From: CALESS01 sp964405455
GTDB taxonomy: Bacteria; Chloroflexota; Anaerolineae; Anaerolineales; Anaerolineaceae
Reading direction: 5' to 3'
Length of the DNA: 17,056 bases
Assembly (NCBI GenBank): GCA_964405455.1
Contig: CAYOOA010000047.1
Coordinates: 1 to 17,056 of the forward strand
A program made the position numbers and the translations under genes. Positions 1-5,814 of the stretch are shown in pieces. The notes beneath the pieces were generated by a model. The model made no database searches, was not told the DNA's origin, and worked only from the letters and a program-made list of their open reading frames with translations. Numbering within the stretch: position 1 is the first letter of the stretch; each line of letters begins with the position of its first letter.

Positions 1-1199
1 GAGATGGATTCCTCGCGCAGCAGGTACATGGCCACCTGGCGGGGCAAGGCTACCTCGCGCGAGCGATCGCGGCCGAGCAGACGCTCGGAGGTGATGCCAA
101 AGGCGCGAGCGACGGCATCCACCACCTGGCGGGGTTCCACCTCACTGCGCTGGGGCAGAAGGTCTGTCAGGGCAGAGTGGACCAGGGCTGGTGAAAGCGG
201 CAGCCCGGAGAGATCCGAGAAAGCCAGGATGCGGGTCAGGGCGCCTTCCAGTTCGCGGATATTGGATTGCACCAGGCGGGCAATGGTTTCCAGGATTTCA
301 TCCGGCACGCGGCGCCCGGCCCGTTCCGCCTTGGAGCGCAGGATGGCGATGCGCGTTTCCAGGTCCGGCGGCTGGATATCGACAATCAGGCCCCATTCAA
401 AACGGGAGCGCAGGCGCTCCTCCAGGGTCACCATGGCCTTGGGCGGCCGGTCGGAGGAGAGGACGATCTGCTTATCCCCGGTGTGCAGGGCGTTGAAGGT
501 ATGGAAGAATTCTTCCTGGGTGGATTCCTTGCCGGCGATGAACTGCACATCGTCAATCATCAGCACGTCAATCCGGCGGTAGCGTTCGCGGAAGGCTGCC
601 ATGGTGTGGGTGCGGATGGAATCGATCAGGTCGTTGGTGAATTCCTCGGAGGAGATGTACAGAACCGTCAGGCCGCGCTTGCAGGCGGCGTTGCCGATGG
701 CGTGCAGCAAATGGGTTTTGCCCAGCCCCACGCCGCCGTAGACGAAGAGCGGATTGTAGGCTTTGGCCGGGGATTCAGCCACGGCCTGCGAAGCGGCATG
801 CGCCATACGGTTGCTGGGACCAACCACAAAATTATCGAATGTGTAGCGGGCGTTCAGGGTCAGGTTGGGCTTGCAGACCGCGGGAGTGGCGGCTTCGTCA
901 AGTTCCACCTCACCTTCCATTTCCTGGGCAGGTTCGGATTCCGACTCGGGCTGGCTGGTGGCGACCACAAAGCGGACATTGACCGGCCGGCCCATCCCAC
1001 CGGTCAGCAGGCGGGTGATGGTGCCGGTCAGGCGGCTGTCCAACCAGTCGCGGGCGTAGGCATTGGGCACCCCGATGGTGAAAAGGTCATCCTCAAACGA
1101 AATCAGCTCGGCAGAACGCACCCAGGTTTCATAGGACGCTTTTTTCATATCCATTTGAAGTTGTCCACAGGCTGCCTGCCACGCTTGATGTGCGTTCAT
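1..1199 (-). CDS. dnaA: Chromosomal replication initiator DnaA (3' end beyond window)
   Basis: DnaA is the AAA+ ATPase that binds DnaA boxes and melts the replication origin. About 399 residues are visible. Domain I is at about 1-80. A short acidic, Glu/Pro-rich linker (about 82-105) stands for domain II. The AAA+ core follows with the DnaA signature (YTFDNFVVGPSN, from Y119), Walker A GGVGLGKT (155-162), Walker B LMIDDVQF (213-220) and sensor region QIVLSSDRPP. The beginning of DNA-binding domain IV (VVDAVARAFGI) is present; the helix-turn-helix signature lies off the left edge. The start is ATG at 1199, because AAAGGAG sits seven bases upstream and the first residues match domain I. The usual partner dnaN is not in the window and would lie further left. 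The identification is near certain; only the C-terminus is missing. Confidence 0.98.
   Translation of the reverse strand, partial: MNAHQAWQAACGQLQMDMKKASYETWVRSAELISFEDDLFTIGVPNAYARDWLDSRLTGTITRLLTGGMGRPVNVRFVVATSQPESESEPAQEMEGEVELDEAATPAVCKPNLTLNARYTFDNFVVGPSNRMAHAASQAVAESPAKAYNPLFVYGGVGLGKTHLLHAIGNAACKRGLTVLYISSEEFTNDLIDSIRTHTMAAFRERYRRIDVLMIDDVQFIAGKESTQEEFFHTFNALHTGDKQIVLSSDRPPKAMVTLEERLRSRFEWGLIVDIQPPDLETRIAILRSKAERAGRRVPDEILETIARLVQSNIRELEGALTRILAFSDLSGLPLSPALVHSALTDLLPQRSEVEPRQVVDAVARAFGITSERLLGRDRSREVALPRQVAMYLLREESI
1161..1169 (+). other. DnaA-box-like site within dnaA codons
   Basis: TTGTCCACA differs from the E. coli consensus TTATCCACA at one base and equals the form preferred in high-GC actinobacteria. 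It overlaps codons 11-13 of dnaA, about 30 bases after the start, where it could serve autoregulation. A single site may also be coincidental, since the bases encode ordinary residues. Confidence 0.35.
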
Positions 1200-1254
1200 C
1201 GGACGCTCCTTTTGATCGTATGGCTGCCCAAAATTCAGGCAAGAGGATACCCAA

Positions 1255-1274
1255 CCCGCTGGAAAGGCAGCGGG
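1255..1274. promoter_or_regulatory. GC hairpin in dnaA leader
   Basis: A seven-base perfect stem CCCGCTG/CAGCGGG encloses a six-base loop, about 55 bases before the dnaA start codon. On the dnaA (minus) strand it lies in the presumed 5' untranslated RNA and is followed by GTTGGGTATCC, with no T-run, so it is not an ordinary terminator. It could shape the leader or slow transcription. Function is inferred from position only. Confidence 0.4.
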
Positions 1275-1349
1275 CTTAATCATCATTATTCAAATTTCAG
1301 TTTGATGCTGGTGGGATGCTGTCAACCACCCCTGTATTTGTATAGCCAG

Positions 1350-1378
1350 ATTCTAGCAAAGAGTCGCCGATCCAACAA
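1350..1378 (-). promoter_or_regulatory. Candidate extended -10 promoter of dnaA
   Basis: Read on the minus strand, TTGTTG is followed after 17 bases by TAGAAT (five of six matches to TATAAT), preceded by TGC, which gives an extended -10. It would produce a leader of about 145 bases containing the hairpin at 1255-1274. The -35 is poor, so this rests mainly on the extended -10. Confidence 0.35.
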
Positions 1379-1539
1379 GGCGCTAAACCTACGCCACCCT
1401 AAAGATTCCAAGATTTTTAAGACATCTAACCTTAACAAAAATAGCGGATTTCACTCAGATTCCTCTTGTGAAACATCCCCCATCTATGCCACAAATACAC
1501 CTCTATTCGCCCAGACACCCTACATATGGGGGTTTATCG

Positions 1540-1555
1540 TTGAACGTCCGTTCAA
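1540..1555. promoter_or_regulatory. Perfect GAAC-N4-GTTC palindrome (SOS-box-like)
   Basis: The 16 bases TTGAACGTCCGTTCAA form two perfect seven-base arms around TC. The core GAAC-GTCC-GTTC fits the LexA operator form known from Bacillus and actinobacteria (GAAC-N4-GTTC). It lies about 340 bases upstream of the dnaA start and 85 bases past the oxidoreductase stop. Whether this organism's LexA uses that motif cannot be judged here, because no lexA is in the window. Confidence 0.4.
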
Positions 1556-1638
1556 AGAATCAGTTTTGATTAAAACGCCAAAAATTTTAGCGGGATTCCA
1601 AAACCTGATTCACGCCGCCGATCATGCAAAAAAGTGCA

Positions 1639-2934
1639 TCAAGCGGGGACTGCATCTTTTAAGATTTCTAATGCAGCCTGGCGGCCAATCTGGACGGCAA
1701 AGTTGGTTCCGCGGTCCCAGGGGTAGACCTGGCTCATGCTGGCAAAGTACAGGCCCGGGATGGGCGTGCGGATGGGCGGGATATTGCGCGAGTGGTTAAG
1801 CAGTGGCACCGGCTGGGCGTAATTCGTCTTTTGCAGCCAACTGTCCCGCACCCAATCCGGCTGGAAGGCGGGGTTGATCCGCTTCAGGCTGGGGATGAAG
1901 CGCTCGACCAGTTCCTCCTTGCTGAGGGAGAAATACTCGTGCGAGGGATCCAGGTAATCGCCGCAATAGACAATGTGATCGCCGCCGAACTGCTCCGCCG
2001 GGACGAAATTGGTATGTTCCACCAACGCCAGGAAGGGGAATCCGGCCGTCTTGGGCAGGTTGAACCAGTAATAGCCTTCGGTCGAAAGCTGGTGCTTGAG
2101 GGCCAGGATCAGGACCACCGCCCCCATGCTCTTGAGGTTGAGCAGGCCGCCCAGGTAATCCGCCGGCAGGTCCGGGGCCAGGCGGGCCATCTGGGCCGGC
2201 GAGGTAGTGGAAAGCACCCGGTCAAAGGCCACTTCGCCGCGCTCCAACTGCAAAGTCAGGCCGTGTTCAGTCGGCCGGACACCCTCCACGCGGGTATTGT
2301 AGAGGATCTTGACGCCCATTCCGGCCAGGATACCGGCGAATTCATCCGCAAAGGCCTGAAAACCGCCCTGGTAGGTACCCAGGCGGGTGGTGCGCGCCTT
2401 GAGACGCGCCCAAAACCAGGCCATATTGACGTCCTGGTAATACGGGCCAAACTTGCCCTGCAACATGGGTTCCCACTGCAGGCGGTAGAGGTTTTGACCG
2501 TACCAGCGCAGCATCCATTCGTGAGCGGTGAATTTTTCCAACGGCCGCCAGGCGGCCAGGTAGCGCAGGTAGACGCTGACCAGGCCAAAGCGGACCATAT
2601 CCAGGAAGGAATAACCGGGGAATTTCAGGGCTGCGATCGGGGAATCCAGCGGGTAGAACTTTTCCTTGTAGTACATCACCGTTTTGGGACGGGGGAAGAA
2701 AACCTTGCTGCGCAGGCCCAGCTCGTCCATCAAGCCCAGGATGTGACTGTCGGTCTGGAACCAGTGGTGGTAGAAGCGCTCCACTGAAGACTGCCAGCCG
2801 GGTTCCTTGAAACCGCCGGCCAAACCGCCCGGCGCGCCAGACCCTTCCAGGATGGTGACTTCATGACCGGCTTTTGCCAGGTCGTAGGCGGCGGACATGC
2901 CGCCGATGCCTGCTCCGAGGATGGCTATCTGCAT
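1639..2934 (-). CDS. NAD(P)/FAD-dependent oxidoreductase, amine-oxidase/desaturase-like
   Basis: This 431-residue flavoprotein has an N-terminal Rossmann dinucleotide-binding motif GAGIGG (residues 7-12) with the ribose-binding acidic residue E30 and the following GAPGGLAGGF loop. This is typical of the superfamily that includes protoporphyrinogen oxidase, phytoene desaturase-like and amine oxidases. The C-terminus carries the FAD-contacting segment IPGLYFASMSQVYPWDRGTN. The substrate cannot be read from the sequence. Adjacency to a flippase-like membrane protein suggests lipid, isoprenoid or envelope metabolism, which is inference. I chose ATG at 2934 because the Rossmann strand begins directly after it, GGAG lies upstream, and the preceding gene stops only two bases before. 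A longer start at 3015 would add a 27-residue arginine-rich leader inside the neighbouring gene and is unlikely. Confidence 0.85.
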   Translation of the reverse strand: MQIAILGAGIGGMSAAYDLAKAGHEVTILEGSGAPGGLAGGFKEPGWQSSVERFYHHWFQTDSHILGLMDELGLRSKVFFPRPKTVMYYKEKFYPLDSPIAALKFPGYSFLDMVRFGLVSVYLRYLAAWRPLEKFTAHEWMLRWYGQNLYRLQWEPMLQGKFGPYYQDVNMAWFWARLKARTTRLGTYQGGFQAFADEFAGILAGMGVKILYNTRVEGVRPTEHGLTLQLERGEVAFDRVLSTTSPAQMARLAPDLPADYLGGLLNLKSMGAVVLILALKHQLSTEGYYWFNLPKTAGFPFLALVEHTNFVPAEQFGGDHIVYCGDYLDPSHEYFSLSKEELVERFIPSLKRINPAFQPDWVRDSWLQKTNYAQPVPLLNHSRNIPPIRTPIPGLYFASMSQVYPWDRGTNFAVQIGRQAALEILKDAVPA

Positions 2935-2936
2935 TT

Positions 2937-3986
2937 TTATTTCTCCGTTGACCCGGTGCGGGGTTCTTCCAGTTTGCGTTCTTCTTCCACTTCCGTGCGA
3001 TAATCGCCGGTCCATTTCAGGCCCTCCCGGCTGAAGTAATAGGCGCCGAGCAGGGTGATCGGCAGCCAGAGGGCGGCGTGCAGGACCAGGGTGTAGGCGG
3101 TGGCCAGCTCGACCGGCACACCGTAAGCGGCCAGGACGGCAATACCCGGAGCATCAAAGGTGCCGATGTAGCCAGGCGCGGAAGGCAGGGTGGTGGCCAG
3201 GTTGACAATACCGTTCATCAACATCAAGGCAAAGAAACTGACATCCAGGCCGGGGAAAGCCTTGGTCACAAACCAGTATTTGAGCGTCTCAAACAACCAG
3301 ACGATCACCGAGGTGACGAAAATCATCAGGGCGGTCTGCGGGGTGCGCAGGGATTCCAGGCCGGTCAGGAATTTGAGGGCAATCGCCAGGGTTTTCTCGC
3401 GCCAGCGGACCGGCACCAGGCGATCCACACACCACTGCGTGGCCCGCTCGGCTGTCTTGGGGAACATGGCAGCCAGGAGGAAGACGAGCAACGCTCCCAG
3501 GAAGATCACCGCGCCGATAATGGCCAGGGAACGGATGCTGCCCAGGAACCCGGATTGCTGGGTCAGGTTCTTCAACTGGCCCAGGTTGAGAAAAACAAAG
3601 GCCAGCATGACCACGCCGTCGTAGATGCGTTCCACGATGACCGTGGCCAGGGAGGCGGAAATCGGCACACCCTCGCGTTTGCGCAAAACATACGCCCGCA
3701 GCACCTCTCCGGCGCGGGCCGGGTAGATATTGTTGCCCATATAGCCGATAGCCACCACGGGAAACATGCGCGGCGTGGGAATCTTCTTGATTGGTTTGAG
3801 CATGTAATGCCAGCGCCAGGTGCGTACATACACGCCGATGAAGTAAGCTGCCACGCCGGGCAGCAGCCAGATGAATTTCGCTGTTTGCAGGGCTTCCCAG
3901 ACATCCCCCAGGTGAAGCTTGGTCAGCCCCCAGGCAAGAAATGCAATGCTGATCAGAATGCCAACCCAAAATTGCCATCGTTTCAT
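2937..3986 (-). CDS. Flippase-like/lysylphosphatidylglycerol synthase TM-region protein (UPF0104 type)
   Basis: A polytopic membrane protein of 349 residues with about seven to eight hydrophobic segments. The first begins at residue 3 and the last ends near 330, followed by a charged tail rich in Glu and Arg. The family hallmark is GYMGNNIYPARAGEVLRAY, followed by VPISASLATVIVERIYDG, as in the membrane half of MprF/AglD-like proteins. Stand-alone members usually lack the aminoacyl-transfer domain and are thought to move or modify lipid-linked substrates. It ends two bases before the oxidoreductase start, so the two are cotranscribed. The start is either ATG 3986 (MKRWQF) or ATG 3995 (MKPMKRW). 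Neither has a clear ribosome site, and the true upstream DNA is the copy at 4103-4157 beyond the assembly gap. Confidence 0.85.
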   Translation of the reverse strand: MKRWQFWVGILISIAFLAWGLTKLHLGDVWEALQTAKFIWLLPGVAAYFIGVYVRTWRWHYMLKPIKKIPTPRMFPVVAIGYMGNNIYPARAGEVLRAYVLRKREGVPISASLATVIVERIYDGVVMLAFVFLNLGQLKNLTQQSGFLGSIRSLAIIGAVIFLGALLVFLLAAMFPKTAERATQWCVDRLVPVRWREKTLAIALKFLTGLESLRTPQTALMIFVTSVIVWLFETLKYWFVTKAFPGLDVSFFALMLMNGIVNLATTLPSAPGYIGTFDAPGIAVLAAYGVPVELATAYTLVLHAALWLPITLLGAYYFSREGLKWTGDYRTEVEEERKLEEPRTGSTEK

Positions 3987-4002
3987 GGGCTTCATTCTAC
4001 CA
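3948..4002. repeat. 55-bp exact direct repeat, copy 1, left of the N gap
   Basis: These 55 bases, covering the start of the membrane-protein gene and a few bases upstream, recur identically at 4103-4157 after the run of N. Identity ends exactly at the gap. This is the signature of two contig ends that share a terminal k-mer, not of a biological repeat. Confidence 0.9.
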
Positions 4003-4102
4003 NNNNNNNNNNNNNNNNNNNNNNNNNNNNNNNNNNNNNNNNNNNNNNNNNNNNNNNNNNNNNNNNNNNNNNNNNNNNNNNNNNNNNNNNNNNNNNNNNN
4101 NN
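4003..4102. other. Scaffold gap of 100 N
   Basis: Exactly 100 N, the conventional placeholder for a gap of unknown size. The flanks are the two copies of a 55-bp overlap, so the true chromosome most likely has no missing bases here. Open frames running across the N are artefacts. Confidence 0.98.
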
Positions 4103-4157
4103 GCTGATCAGAATGCCAACCCAAAATTGCCATCGTTTCATGGGCTTCATTCTACCA
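4103..4157. repeat. 55-bp exact direct repeat, copy 2, right of the N gap
   Basis: Identical to 3948-4002 with an offset of 155 bases. It contains a second copy of the membrane-protein start codons, at 4141 and 4150. Collapsing the copies puts the zinc-ribbon gene stop about 44 bases upstream of the flippase-like start on the minus strand, consistent with one transcript. Confidence 0.9.
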
Positions 4158-4194
4158 CAGCTAAAGGACTGGAATTTACCCGGTCTGAGTGGAA

Positions 4195-4533
4195 TTATTG
4201 CATGGCTGCAAACAGAGCGATCAACAAGAATGCTCGTACGATGATCACAACCCCCCAAATACAGGCTTTGGCCGCTTCTTTATCAGGTTTTTCTCTGTAA
4301 TCTTCGATAGTTTGGCTTCTCTGAATTGCTGCTGAGCAATGGGGGCAGCGATCATTTGCAAAATCAGCGATGCCCCCCATAAAACCGCAATTCTGACAAC
4401 GGATTCCACCCAGACGCGCGTGGCATTGCGGATAAACCGTGGCGCTTTTCCCGACCAATCCACCGCATTTCGAACACCTGTAATCTACAGTCGAACCCGC
4501 ATTTGAATCAAGCCAAAATCTCAAAATTGGCAC
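4195..4533 (-). CDS. Small double zinc-ribbon protein with C-terminal membrane helix
   Basis: A 112-residue protein not matched to a named family. It has four cysteine clusters: CSKC (20-23), C37-H38, CQNC (46-49) and CPHC (63-66), as in paired zinc ribbons. A polar stretch follows, then one hydrophobic segment near the C-terminus (WGVVIIVRAFLLIALFAAM), so it is probably tail-anchored with the ribbon in the cytoplasm. The only start that keeps the first ribbon is GTG at 4533, with no ribosome site. Its first base abuts the -35 hexamer of the opposite-strand promoter, so the two genes share a very compact control region. It may be the first gene of the operon with the flippase-like protein and the oxidoreductase. 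The role is unknown. Confidence 0.65.
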   Translation of the reverse strand: MPILRFWLDSNAGSTVDYRCSKCGGLVGKSATVYPQCHARLGGIRCQNCGFMGGIADFANDRCPHCSAAIQRSQTIEDYREKPDKEAAKACIWGVVIIVRAFLLIALFAAMQ

Positions 4534-4561
4534 TTGACATAGAACAAATATTCTTTATAAT
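4534..4561 (+). promoter_or_regulatory. Perfect sigma-70-type promoter for the FtsK-like gene
   Basis: TTGACA (4534-4539), a 16-base spacer and TATAAT (4556-4561) match the housekeeping consensus at all 12 positions, the strongest promoter in the window. The expected transcript start is near 4568, giving a leader of about 50 bases that ends in AGGAGG (4606-4611), five bases before the ATG at 4617. Confidence 0.85.
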
Positions 4562-4581
4562 GATATAGTACGTATGTTCTA
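4540..4581. promoter_or_regulatory. Paired inverted-repeat operator candidates around the -10 box
   Basis: TAGAACA (4540-4546) and TGTTCTA (4575-4581) are exact reverse complements that bracket the -10 box. Each also belongs to a local GAAC-N4-GTTC-like dyad with one mismatch: GAAC-AAAT-ATTC (4542-4553) in the spacer and GTAC-GTAT-GTTC (4568-4579) over the expected transcript start. That placement is where a LexA-type repressor would block the promoter. Identity of the repressor is inferred. Confidence 0.45.
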
Positions 4582-4616
4582 AACAATGGTCTATCCCATC
4601 CAATTAGGAGGTTTCC

Positions 4617-5420
4617 ATGTTCACAGGTTTGTTGGATCGAATTTCGCGGACATTACAAATGCCATCCCTGCCGGTCGCCCCGCTTGGTTTTACAGAGCCA
4701 ATTGACCCGGTTACCTATCGGCTTGAGGATGTAACAATCAACTTCCCTACCCTGCCCGCGCAGAGCGCTTTCCTGGGGTTGTGCGAAGACGGCTACCCGA
4801 TGTTGATCCAGCTCGATCAGCCCAACAACGGCAGCATCCTGATCGTCTCGGATGATGCATCCGGGCGGACCCGGTTGGCCCAGTTGATGGCCGATTCGGC
4901 CTGTGCGGCCAATCCGGCTTCGGATTTCAAGGTCAGCGTTATCTATAGCAATGAAGATCATTGGAGCAAGAAACTGGATGATGCAAATGCCCACGGTTAT
5001 CTGATGGCGAAAACCAGCGCGACCAGTTCCAAGGCCACCGATTGGATCCTGCAATTGGCCTTGCTGGCCGAGGACCGTTCTTTTGGCCGCAGGCAGGGCG
5101 CTAATTTGCTGGTGATCCTGGATGAGGCTGATTTCCTGCTGGATGCGGATAACAATGTGCGCAGCAATTTCCTCTGGTTGTGTCAGAACGGACCGCATTT
5201 TGGCATCCACCCGCTGATCAGTGTCTCGTCCGAGGTAGCCCTGGAGATGCCGGAGATTCTCAACCATATCCGCACCCGCATTTACGGGCGGATGCCGAAT
5301 CGCTCGGCATTTCACCTGTCCGGTTTCTCCGGGCTGGAGTCGGAGAGCTTTGAGGAAGGCCGCCAGTACGTTGTCCGAAATGAGAACCTCTGGATTCCAT
5401 TCTGGACGCCGCGCTCGTAA
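4617..5420 (+). CDS. FtsK/HerA-like ATPase-fold protein with degenerate Walker A
   Basis: A 267-residue protein whose core resembles the FtsK/SpoIIIE motor domain. AFLGLCEDGYPMLIQL (51-66) stands where FtsK has its LG-D-G-P strand, then comes ILIVSDDASGRTRL (74-87) at the P-loop position. Walker B LLVILDEAD (164-172) is intact, and GPHFGIHPLISVS (192-204) matches the FtsK segment around its GIH-TQ motif. The P-loop is altered: the glycines are largely lost and the catalytic lysine is R84, so ATP hydrolysis is doubtful. There is no membrane segment or gamma domain. The strong AGGAGG and consensus promoter indicate high potential expression. A 77-residue protein follows 136 bases later. The function is unknown; a DNA- or partner-binding pseudo-ATPase is plausible. 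Confidence 0.7.
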   Translation: MFTGLLDRISRTLQMPSLPVAPLGFTEPIDPVTYRLEDVTINFPTLPAQSAFLGLCEDGYPMLIQLDQPNNGSILIVSDDASGRTRLAQLMADSACAANPASDFKVSVIYSNEDHWSKKLDDANAHGYLMAKTSATSSKATDWILQLALLAEDRSFGRRQGANLLVILDEADFLLDADNNVRSNFLWLCQNGPHFGIHPLISVSSEVALEMPEILNHIRTRIYGRMPNRSAFHLSGFSGLESESFEEGRQYVVRNENLWIPFWTPRS

Positions 5421-5556
5421 ACGATGCTGCCCTTGCTTTTCGGCAAATGTAAAAAAATAAAGGCGAAACATCCAGATTACAGCAAATCCACCAGGGATAC
5501 GCCTGATCCTGGCCGCTTCGCCTCAACAAATTGCATGAAGATCTCAGGAGGAAAAC

Positions 5557-5790
5557 ATGGAAACCGGCATGTTGTGGTGTGATGAAGACAGCCGTACGGA
5601 TCTTTCGACCAAGATTGGCCGGGCTGCCGCCTACTACATGGATAAATTTGGCCTGCGACCCAACGTATGTTACGTTCATCCCTCGCAAATGCCCGCCCAG
5701 CGCCGCCGCCGGGACGGCATCCTGGTCATGGCTAATTCGCATTTACGCCCGGGCCACCTCTGGTTGGGAGTCCTCTCCTCCTCCCGCTAA
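5557..5790 (+). CDS. Small conserved-looking protein of unknown function, 77 aa
   Basis: A soluble 77-residue protein preceded by a full AGGAGG (5546-5551) at optimal spacing. It opens METGMLWCDED, then DLSTKIGRAAAYYMDKFG (helical, basic face), NVCYVHPSQMP, a basic patch RRRR, and a closing strand LRPGHLWLGV. I recall similar small proteins (an MLWFD-like start, an RAA-YY-K-G helix, a C-V-HP strand and an H-W-GV end) in Anaerolineae, often unannotated; this is memory, not a search. It follows the FtsK-like gene on the same strand with no obvious terminator between them, so cotranscription is likely. No catalytic motif is visible; a DNA- or protein-binding accessory role would be speculation. 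Confidence 0.7.
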   Translation: METGMLWCDEDSRTDLSTKIGRAAAYYMDKFGLRPNVCYVHPSQMPAQRRRRDGILVMANSHLRPGHLWLGVLSSSR

Positions 5791-5814
5791 GAGCAGAGTT
5801 GAGGCTTAAGCACC

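Larger units (their letters stand above)
1200..1638. promoter_or_regulatory. dnaA upstream region, AT-richer, possible but unproven origin flank
   Basis: This 439-base gap between dnaA and the oxidoreductase is visibly richer in A and T than its neighbours, for example at 1276-1300, 1400-1445 and 1562-1590. It holds a candidate dnaA promoter, a GC hairpin and a perfect palindrome, listed separately, plus GTTTT-GATT-AAAAC (1563-1576). Searching both strands for TTATNCACA gave only two-mismatch sites, TGTGAAACA (1467-1475) and TGATTCACG (1606-1614). The best box, TTGTCCACA at 1161-1169, lies just inside dnaA. The region therefore looks like a long regulatory leader rather than a classical oriC. 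The origin may be on the other side of dnaA, off the window. Confidence 0.5.

Noticed and set aside
1639..1665. ATGCA...TGCAT hairpin with T-rich loop after the oxidoreductase stop
   Set aside because: The stem is only five AT-mixed pairs and the Ts are in the loop, not after it, so it is not a credible terminator.
267..1799. A 510-residue plus-strand open frame over dnaA
   Set aside because: It is a shadow of dnaA on the opposite strand. The protein shows no domain, and the dnaA frame is unmistakable.
3078..4244. Long plus-strand frame running through the N gap
   Set aside because: It is antisense to the flippase-like gene and reads through unknown bases; the composition is low-complexity Gln/Gly/His without a fold.
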